NCBI GenBank assembly: GCA_014860005.1
Contig: JACZKP010000112.1
Coordinates: forward strand, 1-64,000
Direction of reading: 5' to 3'
DNA: 64,000 nt
Source: Verrucomicrobiota bacterium
GTDB lineage: Bacteria > Verrucomicrobiota > Verrucomicrobiae > Limisphaerales > UBA11358
The notes under the pieces are model-generated. The model was not told the DNA's origin and did not search any database. It saw nothing but the letters and a program-made list of their open reading frames with translations. The translations under genes and the position numbers were made by a program. Shown one piece after another: positions 54,760 to 62,919 of this stretch. Positions within the stretch are counted from its first letter, which is position 1, and the number at the start of each line of letters is the position of its first letter.

Positions 54760-56703
54760 ATGAAACCTTCAAGAACCTCCGTCGCGGGCATCCATCCATT
54801 CACCCTGTCCCAAAGCGAGCAGCGGCGGCAAGCTGGCGTCCGTTCGCAGGCCGGGCACGATGCGCGGGGCCGCGGAGGCTGCTTCCAGGGCTTCACTCTT
54901 ATCGAACTGCTCGTGGTGATTGCGATCATTGCGATTCTGGCGGGGATGTTGTTGCCGGCGCTGGCCAAGGCTAACACCAAGGCCCAAGGCAGATTTTCCC
55001 TGGCGCATGCATACCACGAGGTTGACGCTGCTGCGCGCAATCCCACCGGTTACGCGCAGGTGATGGAGGAGATAACGGTGGTTCCTCCCGCCGCGACCGG
55101 CTTGGTCGGCTATTGGGCGATGGACGAGGGCGCTCCCAACACGCTGACGATGGATGCTTCCGGCAACGCCAACCACGGCACGCTGGTTGGCGGACCTGTC
55201 TGGAGCAGCGGGCAGATCGGTGCGGGCAGCCTGATGTTTGACGGGGTGAACGACTATGTGCAGGTCGGGGCGCGCGCGAGCCTCGTTATGTCCGCGAGCA
55301 TGACAATGAGCGCGTGGATTTATCCGACTGGCGCAGGCGGAATCATCGTGAACAAGGAAGGGGAATACGAAATTGGAGTTATCAACGGAACCGTCCAATG
55401 GGCCATCGCCGATACCGTTCCGACCTGGGCCTGGAGAAACAGCGGCTATGCTCCGCCGCTGAACAGATGGAGCCATATCGCCGTGGTGTACAGCCAGGGA
55501 GTGGTGCAGACCTATGCCAATGGCACCCTCTTTCACACATACCCCGGATCGGGAACCATCGGGGACGTAGCAACCTCGATGAACGATTTCCGGGTCGGCG
55601 GGCGTCAAGCAGCGGTTCAGCATTTTGCGGGAAAGATTGACGAAGTGCGGATGTATAACCGCGCCTTGAGTGCGGGCGAAGTTGCCGGGCTGGCGGGCAC
55701 GTCCTGCCAGTATGTCTATGGATTGGACCTCGTCAGCCAGAAGCGCGGCAGCACCGTGCGGTATTACGGTTACGACGGGTTGGGCAGTGTGCGTTACCTG
55801 ACGGATGCGAGCGGCGCGGTGACGGACACCTACACGTATGATGCCTTTGGAATCCTGATTGGCCAGACACCATCCAGCGGACAGACCCTGAATAACTACC
55901 GCTACACCGGCGAACAATGGGATGAGCACTTGGGGATGTACTACCTGCGTGCCCGTTACTACAAACCGGAACTGGGCCGCTTCTGGACCATGGACAGTTA
56001 TGAGGGGAATAACTCAGATCCATTGAGCCTCCACAAATACCTCTATGCGCATGCTAGCCCGGTGAACAACACGGATCCAACCGGAAATGAGACGTTGATT
56101 GGAATTTTTATCGCTTCCACAATTAGCGTGGGGCTTCACGGTCAATACGACGCTGGCGTTTCGGTTGTCGGAAACTCGCTAAAGAACATCATCATTGGCG
56201 TGTATTCGGGAATGTCGGTCAACCAAATCCTCCTGCTGAACTTCTTGGATAACGCGGGAGGCGTGGTTGTTGGCAAAGCTCTCGGGAAGCTTGCACAACT
56301 GCGCCGGCTCCCAGGTGTTGTGAAGGGCGTTGGCAAGGTGATTCAAGGCGACCGCTGGCTTAGAGGCTCGCAAGGCAACGCTGGTTTTGTTCCAGCGCAA
56401 ATTGCCCAACGGCTCGCTGGTCGAAATTTCAAGAACTTCGATAGATTTAGAGAGGCGTTTTGGCGGGAAGTGGCGGCGGACGCCAACTTGTCGAAGGGCT
56501 TCACGTTCGACGACCTCGTGGCAATGCGAAAGGGAAATGCCCCGGCTGTTGATGTGACACAAAGGGTCGGAAAGAAAGTTAGCTACGAACTTCACCACGC
56601 TACGCCTATCCAGCATGGCGGTGACGTTTACGACCTCGACAACATCATCGTCGTAACACCACGCTACCACCAAGAGGTTTTGGAGAAAGCGTATCACTAC
56701 TGA
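54760..56703 (+). CDS. Prepilin leader - LamG - RHS core - colicin-type DNase toxin
   Basis: The 647-residue protein has a leader of 44 residues ending in Gly44, then FTLIELLVVIAIIAILAGML (cleavage Gly44/Phe45, Glu49 at position +5), a type IV prepilin/pseudopilin signal. Residues about 93-104 read RNPTGYAQVMEE, an RHS segment, and a LamG domain (about 112-312) then interrupts the RHS sequence. The RHS core resumes at YVYGLDLVSQ (319) and DGLGSVRYLTDASGAVTDTY and ends HASPVNNTDPTG (442). Residues about 540-647 form an HNH DNase like colicin E9/pyocin S: VPAQIAQRLAGRNFKNFDRF, then REAFWREVA, VSYELHHATPIQHGG, VYDLDNIIVVTPRYHQ. Glu610, His612, His613, Asn628 and His637 match the catalytic set; the last metal His is Leu641. 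An immunity gene follows. Confidence 0.85.
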   Translation: MKPSRTSVAGIHPFTLSQSEQRRQAGVRSQAGHDARGRGGCFQGFTLIELLVVIAIIAILAGMLLPALAKANTKAQGRFSLAHAYHEVDAAARNPTGYAQVMEEITVVPPAATGLVGYWAMDEGAPNTLTMDASGNANHGTLVGGPVWSSGQIGAGSLMFDGVNDYVQVGARASLVMSASMTMSAWIYPTGAGGIIVNKEGEYEIGVINGTVQWAIADTVPTWAWRNSGYAPPLNRWSHIAVVYSQGVVQTYANGTLFHTYPGSGTIGDVATSMNDFRVGGRQAAVQHFAGKIDEVRMYNRALSAGEVAGLAGTSCQYVYGLDLVSQKRGSTVRYYGYDGLGSVRYLTDASGAVTDTYTYDAFGILIGQTPSSGQTLNNYRYTGEQWDEHLGMYYLRARYYKPELGRFWTMDSYEGNNSDPLSLHKYLYAHASPVNNTDPTGNETLIGIFIASTISVGLHGQYDAGVSVVGNSLKNIIIGVYSGMSVNQILLLNFLDNAGGVVVGKALGKLAQLRRLPGVVKGVGKVIQGDRWLRGSQGNAGFVPAQIAQRLAGRNFKNFDRFREAFWREVAADANLSKGFTFDDLVAMRKGNAPAVDVTQRVGKKVSYELHHATPIQHGGDVYDLDNIIVVTPRYHQEVLEKAYHY

Positions 56704-56713
56704 GGCAACGATT

Positions 56714-56917
56714 ATGACAGACGCTGAAATTATTGCACTGCTCGACCGGATTTTGAGCGGGGATCGCCCTGACGACGAGTTCGGAGAATGGATTGAAAGG
56801 CTTGAGCGAGCGACGCGATGCCCGAACATCCTCAATCTCATCAAGTATCGAACTCCGGAGGAAACATCCGAAACCATTCTCCGCAAGGCGCGCGAGTATC
56901 GGCCCATCCAACTCTGA
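56714..56917 (+). CDS. Im9-like immunity protein to the preceding DNase
   Basis: The 67-residue acidic protein begins MTDAEIIALLDRILSGDRPD and contains LERATRCPNILNLIKYRTPE and a final ILRKAREYR. The order (helix 1 with AEIIALLDRIL, helix 2 with EFGEWIERLERAT, a CPN turn, a short helix 3 with LIKY, helix 4 ending in YR) fits the four-helix colicin/pyocin immunity fold, where the equivalent region reads EHPSGSDLIYYP and the last helix ends QWR. One of the two usual tyrosines is Lys here, and the protein is about 20 residues shorter than Im9. It starts 10 bases after the toxin stop. It should block the DNase in the producing cell. Confidence 0.75.
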   Translation: MTDAEIIALLDRILSGDRPDDEFGEWIERLERATRCPNILNLIKYRTPEETSETILRKAREYRPIQL

Positions 56918-57123
56918 ATCCCGCCGGTGTCCCACCAAACGGTGAGAAGGAATCCAGCGGCGTTCAGGCTGCGCCGGAACGCTCGCAGCCCCGCGCCGTC
57001 AGGCAGGCTGCGAACCAAAGGCCAGCCGTCCTGCCTCACGGGCCTGCTGGCAAAGACAATGAGTTTGGCCGAGCAGATGAGTGATGTTGAAACGAAAACA
57101 GACTAAGAACAACGAACAACCAA

Positions 57124-57621
57124 ATGAGACACCAGACGAAACGGCGGGTTAGTTTGTGCCTGACGCTGCTGCCGGCCCTGTGGATCGGCGTTGGAACGTC
57201 GCAGGCGACTGAAACCAACGCGATTCGGCAGACTGCCGCAGTGGGGACGAACGCCGTGGCGACGCAGTCCGGAACGAGCGGGAGCGAGCGGCTTCAGGCT
57301 GACGGATCGAGAACCCTGCCCCGGTTGCAGCCGCGCAAGAGGCCGGATTTGGCGTCCTCGCGCGTCCTATCGCCCGCCCAGCAAGCGGAACTGCAACGAC
57401 GCCAGCTCACCCGGCCCGGGATGTCGCCCAACCGATTGGCGCCTGGTGCCACTAATGGTCCGGCGGGGCATGATCTCCGCACCTCACGCTCCAGCCAGTA
57501 CGAGATCAGGTCCCGCCGTGCGCCGCCTGCCGTCCTGGAACGGTACGATCACGATAAGAACGGCTTGCTGGACCCGGCGGAGTGGTATCAATACCGCCAG
57601 GAGGTCGAGCAGGCTACGTGA
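57124..57621 (+). CDS. Exported protein with a C-terminal EF-hand
   Basis: The 165-residue protein has a signal peptide (cleavage near GTSQA), a long disordered middle rich in Ser, Arg, Pro and Gln, and an EF-hand loop near the end: ERYDHDKNGLLDPAEWYQYR, where D-x-D-x-N-G-x-L-D-x-x-E is complete for calcium binding. I do not know a role. It ends 53 bases before the start of the nitroreductase gene and is probably co-transcribed with it. Confidence 0.7.
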   Translation: MRHQTKRRVSLCLTLLPALWIGVGTSQATETNAIRQTAAVGTNAVATQSGTSGSERLQADGSRTLPRLQPRKRPDLASSRVLSPAQQAELQRRQLTRPGMSPNRLAPGATNGPAGHDLRTSRSSQYEIRSRRAPPAVLERYDHDKNGLLDPAEWYQYRQEVEQAT

Positions 57622-57674
57622 GAAATGTGATCGCCATTGGCGGCGGCCATCGCGGGTCGCACCATTCTTCAGCT

Positions 57675-58322
57675 ATGAACATGATTGCCGTCAGCGTGCC
57701 GGGGTTTTTCAGCCTGTTCCTTTCGCTTTCGCTTCCGGCGAGTGAGGTTCAGCCAATTCCCCTGCCCCAGCCGCAAACCGACGGCGGCCGGCCCTTGATG
57801 GAAGTGTTGCGCGAGCGGAAGTCCACACGCGAGTTTGCCACGAATACCCTGCCCTGGCAGGCGCTGGGAGATTTGTTGTGGGCCGGCTTCGGCACCAACC
57901 GCGTGGATGGGCATCGCACCGCGCCTTCCACCATGAACTCGCGGGCGCTGGACATTTATGTGTCGCTGGCCCAGGGCACCTACGTTTACGAGGCGCAGTC
58001 CCATCGGCTGCGTCCCGTTGCCGCCGGTGATTTGCGGGCCAAAACCGGCGGTCAGGATTATGTCAAGACGGCGCCGGTCGCATTGATCTTTGTGGCCGAC
58101 CTGTCGCGCCTGGATCGGGCGAAACCGGAAGATCGCGAACGTTACGCGAACTTGGACGTGGGTTATCTAAGTCAAAACGTTTATCTGTATTGCGCCGCTG
58201 AAGGCCTGGCCACCGTGGTTCACGAACTGGATCGCCGCGAGCTTGCCACCCTGCTGGGGCTGAAGCCGGACCAGCGAATCATCCTGGCGCAATCGGTGGG
58301 TTTTCCCAGACCGATCCCGTGA
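57675..58322 (+). CDS. SagB-type nitroreductase-family protein
   Basis: The 215-residue protein belongs to the FMN-dependent nitroreductase superfamily, SagB/ThcOx branch. Markers are LMEVLRERKSTREF, WQALGDLLWAGFGTNRVDGH, the TAPSTMNSRALDIYVSL segment and LDVGYLSQNVYLYCAAEGLA, which lines the flavin. SagB proteins oxidise azolines in peptide natural products, but here no precursor or cyclodehydratase is near, so a general reductase is as likely. A hydrophobic N-terminus (VSVPGFFSLFLSLSLPA) suggests a signal peptide, which is unusual for this family. I used the ATG at 57675. Confidence 0.75.
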   Translation: MNMIAVSVPGFFSLFLSLSLPASEVQPIPLPQPQTDGGRPLMEVLRERKSTREFATNTLPWQALGDLLWAGFGTNRVDGHRTAPSTMNSRALDIYVSLAQGTYVYEAQSHRLRPVAAGDLRAKTGGQDYVKTAPVALIFVADLSRLDRAKPEDRERYANLDVGYLSQNVYLYCAAEGLATVVHELDRRELATLLGLKPDQRIILAQSVGFPRPIP

Positions 58323-58814
58323 TTACGGAACGCTTGCAGCCAGGAAGCGCACCGCGCCTTCAAAATCGCGTTTGAGGTATTCCATCTCCTGCGACAAAGG
58401 CGACAAGATGGCGGACGAAGCGCGTTGGGGCGCTGAAGGAGGCAACTCAACCACCGAGGCCAGGGGGGCAGCCACAGGTTCTACCGTCACCGGTTGGGAA
58501 GTGTGCCACCACAAACCGATTGCAGCCAGGAGCGCCACGCCTGAAGCCGGCAGCCATCGCAGAAGCCACGGGGACAGCTCTCGCCGCTCCGGGGTTGATG
58601 CCTTTCGCACCGCCCGCATGATCGAAGCGTGCAAAGCATCGGGTACGTCTGAGAGCGCGCGTTCCGCCTTAAGACGACGATCCAGTGATTTAACTGACGC
58701 AGCGAAGCGCCTGACTTCCTCTGCTTCAACGCCCACGATTGAAGATTGTGTCCGCGACACCTCGCTCGAATCTAATTCTTTCGAGATCCGAAGTTTTGCC
58801 AGCCAGGTTTTCAT
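58323..58814 (-). CDS. Membrane-anchored probable anti-sigma factor
   Basis: The 163-residue protein has a cytoplasmic helical N-terminal half (EVRRFAASVKSLDRRLKAER then DVPDALHASIMRAVR), one membrane segment (WLPASGVALLAAIGLWWH) and a short outer part. It starts 10 bases after the stop of the ECF sigma gene, so it is translated with it. The order and topology are those of an anti-sigma factor that holds its sigma at the membrane. No zinc-binding ZAS motif (HxxxCxxC) is seen, so it would be a divergent type. Confidence 0.7.
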   Translation of the reverse strand: MKTWLAKLRISKELDSSEVSRTQSSIVGVEAEEVRRFAASVKSLDRRLKAERALSDVPDALHASIMRAVRKASTPERRELSPWLLRWLPASGVALLAAIGLWWHTSQPVTVEPVAAPLASVVELPPSAPQRASSAILSPLSQEMEYLKRDFEGAVRFLAASVP

Positions 58815-58823
58815 AATTGCTCC

Positions 58824-59480
58824 TCAGAGATTTGAACTCGGCGCCATGCCGGTCAACCCCGTGGTCGGGGCTGAGAGTTTCCTTTGCGCCGTCCGCTTGA
58901 CTTCGGCTGCCACAGCTTCTGCGCCGGGCGGTTGCTCCAACTCGCGCGCGAGTACTGTGCGGGCGCGAAAGAGGAGCACTTTGACATGGACCGAAGTTTT
59001 GCCCAACACGCGGGCGATGTCGGCAACGCTCAAGTCTTCGGCGTAGCGCAACCACAGCGCTTGAAACTGCAACTCCGGTAACACGCGCCGGGCCAGTCGC
59101 CAGAGGTTTTGCCGTGCCTCATGACGCGCCAGCAATTCCGCCGGATCGTCAGCGTCCATGAGGTCGGCGGCGGCCGCGTTCGGCACGCCAAGGTGGCGAC
59201 GGTTGGCGCGCTGGCGATCAATGCACTTGCGGCGCGCGATCGTGAACAGCCAGGTGGCAAACGAGCGGGCTGGATCAAAATTGTGAAGATGCGCGGCGGC
59301 GCTCACAAAGGCATCTTGCGTGACTTCCTGCGCATCGGCGGGAGTGCGGCATTGGTTCACGACGAACCGGTAGATGCGGTTCTCATAGCGGCGAACCAGT
59401 TCCTCGAAGCCGGACGCGGAGCCCGCCTGCGCCTGCCGGGCAAGCTCCTCATCCGACACCGGTTGTTGTTCTGATGCCAC
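58824..59480 (-). CDS. ECF-type RNA polymerase sigma factor
   Basis: The protein carries sigma region 2 (FEELVRRYENRIYRFVVNQC, then DAQEVTQDAFVSAAAHLHNF and FATWLFTIARRKCIDRQR) and region 4 (LPELQFQALWLRYAEDLSVA then DIARVLGKTSVHVKVLLFRA). It is about 218 residues with a 40-residue C-terminal tail beyond region 4. The GTG at 59480 is preferred because it places region 2 at the usual distance. A TTG at 59525 also begins a frame next to the upstream gene's stop. It is followed 9 bases later by the membrane protein that is its likely regulator. Confidence 0.88.
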   Translation of the reverse strand: MASEQQPVSDEELARQAQAGSASGFEELVRRYENRIYRFVVNQCRTPADAQEVTQDAFVSAAAHLHNFDPARSFATWLFTIARRKCIDRQRANRRHLGVPNAAAADLMDADDPAELLARHEARQNLWRLARRVLPELQFQALWLRYAEDLSVADIARVLGKTSVHVKVLLFRARTVLARELEQPPGAEAVAAEVKRTAQRKLSAPTTGLTGMAPSSNL

Positions 59481-59526
59481 TAATTGGTTTCCGCGTTTGC
59501 GCCGCGAGCTTGGGCCGGGCGGCAAT

Positions 59527-60462
59527 TTACTTCGCTGCTCTGGCCTTCATCATTTCCACGACATCCCCGGCGGGCAACGACAACTTTACCGTCACGGAAG
59601 CTCCGGCCTGCTGAATCGAAATTCCCTGCGCCAGCTTCACGGACTCCGGCTTGTCACTCTGCAAGGCCATCAGCCCCACCAACCCGCGCCCCACCGCTTC
59701 GATCTGTTGGGCCACTTCTGAACTTTCCGCCGTCATGGTGAGAGCGGCTTCCACGCGTTGTTGCGGCTCGCCCAGGCTTAACCAGAGCATTTTGGACTGC
59801 TTCAAAATGGCGGCGTTCGGATCGGAGGAGGGCATCTCAATCTTGCGGGCAGCGCCCTGAATGAAAGCGTTGCCGTTCCCGAGGCTCAAACTGGCGTAGT
59901 CTGCGCTGAGGGTCAGATTTGGTCTTACCCGATCCAGTACCTCCAGCGCATCCGCCACGCGGCTCTGCTTCTGCCCGAAGACAATTATCTTTGCGTTATG
60001 GATTGCGGAATAAGTGCGCGGCTTCACTCCGTCCTTGACCGGCTTTTTCTCATCAATCCAGCTATGAATCGTGTGCTGATGGTGCTCGGCGGTCTTGTGC
60101 TCCTTGGCGCCGCCAGCCAGCGTGGCGAGCCGCGCCGCGTCAAAATCCGCATACACCAGCAGCAGCCCGTCCTCCGCTTCCGCCGTCGGACCGTAGAGGG
60201 TCAGGCCGTGAACTTCTTTCTGCGGGTCAATGCCCGTGATGGCTTGGAAGGCCGCGAGCTTTTTCTGCACTTCCGGTTGCTCGCCCGCGCTCAACAGGTG
60301 ACGCCCGATCACCGTCCCCCGCAGGGCATCGCAGTCCACATGCAGGACCCAGGCCGGGTCCTTGACGACATCTTCGCGTTGCAGCGGCCCGGCGATGGTC
60401 GTGGCAGTTGCGGCAAGCAGCAAGCCGCCGACGGTGGTTAACTTCCAGTCAATTGATTTCAT
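59527..60462 (-). CDS. Exported protein upstream of the ECF sigma gene
   Basis: The 311-residue protein starts MKSIDWKLTTVGGLLLAATA, a signal peptide, and contains LQREDVVKDPAWVLHVDCDA and, in the middle, LVYADFDAARLATLAGGAK. I recognise no catalytic motif. Exported proteins of this type often sit beside ECF sigma genes in Verrucomicrobia and may be part of the regulon or the sensed target. Its stop codon lies 47 bases ahead of the preferred sigma start. Confidence 0.7.
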   Translation of the reverse strand: MKSIDWKLTTVGGLLLAATATTIAGPLQREDVVKDPAWVLHVDCDALRGTVIGRHLLSAGEQPEVQKKLAAFQAITGIDPQKEVHGLTLYGPTAEAEDGLLLVYADFDAARLATLAGGAKEHKTAEHHQHTIHSWIDEKKPVKDGVKPRTYSAIHNAKIIVFGQKQSRVADALEVLDRVRPNLTLSADYASLSLGNGNAFIQGAARKIEMPSSDPNAAILKQSKMLWLSLGEPQQRVEAALTMTAESSEVAQQIEAVGRGLVGLMALQSDKPESVKLAQGISIQQAGASVTVKLSLPAGDVVEMMKARAAK

Positions 60463-60606
60463 AATGTGCGTAGCTTGATTTGTCGTTTCTCTCCCGGCGG
60501 ACGATTCATTCGTACGTCTCGCAAGGGGATACGTCGCACGAGCCACAAAGGTTACAGCCCGCCGTATCATTTCAGAAGAAAGTGGCAAAGCAGCGATCCA
60601 CCACGG

Positions 60607-62175
60607 CTAGGCGGCGGGCTTGGGTTCTTCCTTCCGATAGCTGGCCACCACCCAGTCACTCAGGGTTTTGTCCGCGTGGCGCACCGCCTCCTCATCAATC
60701 ACAAACTCGGTGCGCCCGGAGTTCTGGGCAATCAACCGCAGACCAAACTGGTAGTCCTTGAACCGCGTTGCGCAGAGATCGCGCACCGATTGTCCGCTCG
60801 CCAACGCCTCCTCCACCAACAAGCCCGCGGCGGCATCCGTGAAGCTCAGTTGCAGGGTGTGCGTTTCCTGGAATCGCCGGGCAAATTCCTCGACGACTTG
60901 AAGCGCCACCATACGCTCCTCGCGTTGTGAATCCCCCAGAATTCGTTTCAGTTCGATCAGCGGATTATCCACCAATTCGCGGGAGACGACGAACCGCTTC
61001 ACGAGCGTGGACGGCAGTTCATACTTAAGCTCGCGAAACACCTGCTCGCATACCGTCATCAAGCCACGCGCCCCTGTTTGCTCCTCAGCGGCATGTTCGG
61101 CAATCCGGTGCAGGCCGTCGTCCGAAAACAGCACTTCCAGTCCGTAAGCGGCAAAGTCCTGTTCATACTGGCGGATGATACTGCCTTCGGAGTTCTTCAA
61201 CACACGAAACAGATCGTCCTCGTTCAACGAATGACACACCACGCGCACTGGCAATCGTCCGATGAACTCCGGTTCAAAACCGAACTCGATGAAATCCCGC
61301 GTTCGCGCCTGGGCCAGAACTTCCTCGCCAACTTCCGCCACACCATCCTTGGCGGCAAAGCCGATCACGGCCTCGCGCAAACGTTTACGCACAATCTTTT
61401 CCAAGCCGTCAAACGCCCCGCTCACAATAAACAGAATGTGCCGTGTGTTGATGGTGCTTGGCGATTTGCGGCCGCGTTGCGACATGTCCATCATCGCCTG
61501 AATCTGACCCGCGATATCGTTGGGCGAGCGGGCGGGCACTTCCGTTTCCTCCATCAGCTTCAAGAGATTGGTCTGCACCCCGCGTCCGCTCACGTCGCGG
61601 TCCGACGCGCTGGTGGCCGCCGCAATCTTGTCAATCTCGTCAATGTAGATGATGCCGTACTGCGCCCGGGCGACATCGCCATCCGCCAACCGCACCAGAT
61701 CGCGCACCATGTCCTCCACGTCGCCGCCGACATAACCGGTTTCGGAAAATTTGGTGGCGTCCGCCTTCACAAAAGGCACGCCGATCAACTCTGCCGCACT
61801 GCGGATGAGGTAGGTTTTGCCCACGCCCGTGGGGCCGATCAAAATGATGTTCTGCTTGGCGTAATTGGAGGATTCCTTGCCGTCAAGCGCCAGACGCACG
61901 TGGTGATAATGGTCGCACAGCGCCACACTGAGAACTTTCTTGGCCTCGTCCTGCTTGATGACAAAGCGGTCGAGATACTCCTTTACTTCGCGGGGCTTGT
62001 ACTTGAATTCAAAATCCGCCGGCCCTGCTGCCGCCGTCCCCTGCTCTGCCGCGTTGCCCACGTCTTCCGGCGCTGCCGCGGTGCGATTGTTCTGGAGATG
62101 CTGGCGCAAAAAGTCCGAAAGCTGCCGTTGAAATTCTTCCGGCGAAGGCGGTCCGCTCAATACTGGTTTGTTCAT
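60607..62175 (-). CDS. ClpX-like AAA+ unfoldase without zinc domain
   Basis: This is an ATP-dependent unfoldase of the ClpX group. Walker A is in ILIGPTGVGKTYLIRSAAEL, the pore loop is GYVG in FSETGYVGGDVEDM, Walker B is IIYIDEIDKI, and an IGF-type ClpP-contact loop appears in LREAVIGFAAKDG. The usual N-terminal zinc-binding domain with four Cys is absent; instead there is an 80-residue region rich in Gln and Ala. The C-terminus has about 110 residues beyond the ClpX core. I chose the ATG at 62175. It would either feed ClpP or act alone as an unfoldase. Confidence 0.85.
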   Translation of the reverse strand: MNKPVLSGPPSPEEFQRQLSDFLRQHLQNNRTAAAPEDVGNAAEQGTAAAGPADFEFKYKPREVKEYLDRFVIKQDEAKKVLSVALCDHYHHVRLALDGKESSNYAKQNIILIGPTGVGKTYLIRSAAELIGVPFVKADATKFSETGYVGGDVEDMVRDLVRLADGDVARAQYGIIYIDEIDKIAAATSASDRDVSGRGVQTNLLKLMEETEVPARSPNDIAGQIQAMMDMSQRGRKSPSTINTRHILFIVSGAFDGLEKIVRKRLREAVIGFAAKDGVAEVGEEVLAQARTRDFIEFGFEPEFIGRLPVRVVCHSLNEDDLFRVLKNSEGSIIRQYEQDFAAYGLEVLFSDDGLHRIAEHAAEEQTGARGLMTVCEQVFRELKYELPSTLVKRFVVSRELVDNPLIELKRILGDSQREERMVALQVVEEFARRFQETHTLQLSFTDAAAGLLVEEALASGQSVRDLCATRFKDYQFGLRLIAQNSGRTEFVIDEEAVRHADKTLSDWVVASYRKEEPKPAA

Positions 62176-62262
62176 GTGCAAATTGGACAGGAAACCGCGC
62201 AATTCGTTCGCGCGTGAATCCCGCTTGCCACTTTATCCCGGGTTTGAAATAAAACCAACGAC

Positions 62263-62919
62263 ATGTCGCACAATTTTCAGCCGGCCGACCCGTCCCGCTT
62301 TGAAACCGCCCTCCGCCACTTTGACGAAGTAAACAGTGGTGATCCTAATCAGGAAACCGTCAATGGCTCGCCGCAGCCACGCGAACTGGCCCACGCACGC
62401 TGGTTGTCCGCCTGGGTGCTCCGGCTCTGTCCCGAAGCGTCAGAGGCATTGCGATTGGCGGCCCGCTGCCAGCATCTCGGCCGCTGGCAGATTCCGCGCG
62501 ACAAGTATCCCATGACGCGCGCGGGCTACCTGCAATGGCGCGCGGCACTCAAACGGTTTCATGCCGCGGCGGCGGGGGAAATACTGCGGGAAGTCGGCTA
62601 CCCGGACGATGTCATTCGGCAGGTACAGCAGTTGAATCTAAAGCAAAACTTCCCAGAAGACCCCGAGAGCCGCGTGCTCGAAGACGCCCTCTGCCTGGTT
62701 TTCCTCGAACATCAACTCGCCGCACTGGCGCTCAAAACGAGCGAGGACAAAGTAATCAATGCCCTGCAGAAGTCCTGGAAGAAAATGACCCCCACCGCGC
62801 ACGCCGAAGCATTGAAGTTGCCTTACGGCCCGCGGGAGCAACGTCTGCTGGAGCATGCCTTGGCGACCACAGATTCAAACATGATTAACCGTTCAACCGA
62901 GCCGACCAATCAGGATTAG
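62263..62919 (+). CDS. DUF4202 family protein
   Basis: The 218-residue soluble protein has the DUF4202 pattern: FETALRHFDEVNSGDPNQE, PQPRELAHARWLSAWVLRLC, AARCQHLGRWQIPRDKYPMT, AGYLQWRAALKRFHAAAAGE and LEDALCLVFLEHQLAALALK. The histidines and acidic residues in the middle resemble an HD-like helical metal site, but no activity is established in the sequence itself. It is divergent from the ClpX-like gene and ends in a four-base tail overlap with a decayed fragment on the other strand. Confidence 0.85.
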   Translation: MSHNFQPADPSRFETALRHFDEVNSGDPNQETVNGSPQPRELAHARWLSAWVLRLCPEASEALRLAARCQHLGRWQIPRDKYPMTRAGYLQWRAALKRFHAAAAGEILREVGYPDDVIRQVQQLNLKQNFPEDPESRVLEDALCLVFLEHQLAALALKTSEDKVINALQKSWKKMTPTAHAEALKLPYGPREQRLLEHALATTDSNMINRSTEPTNQD

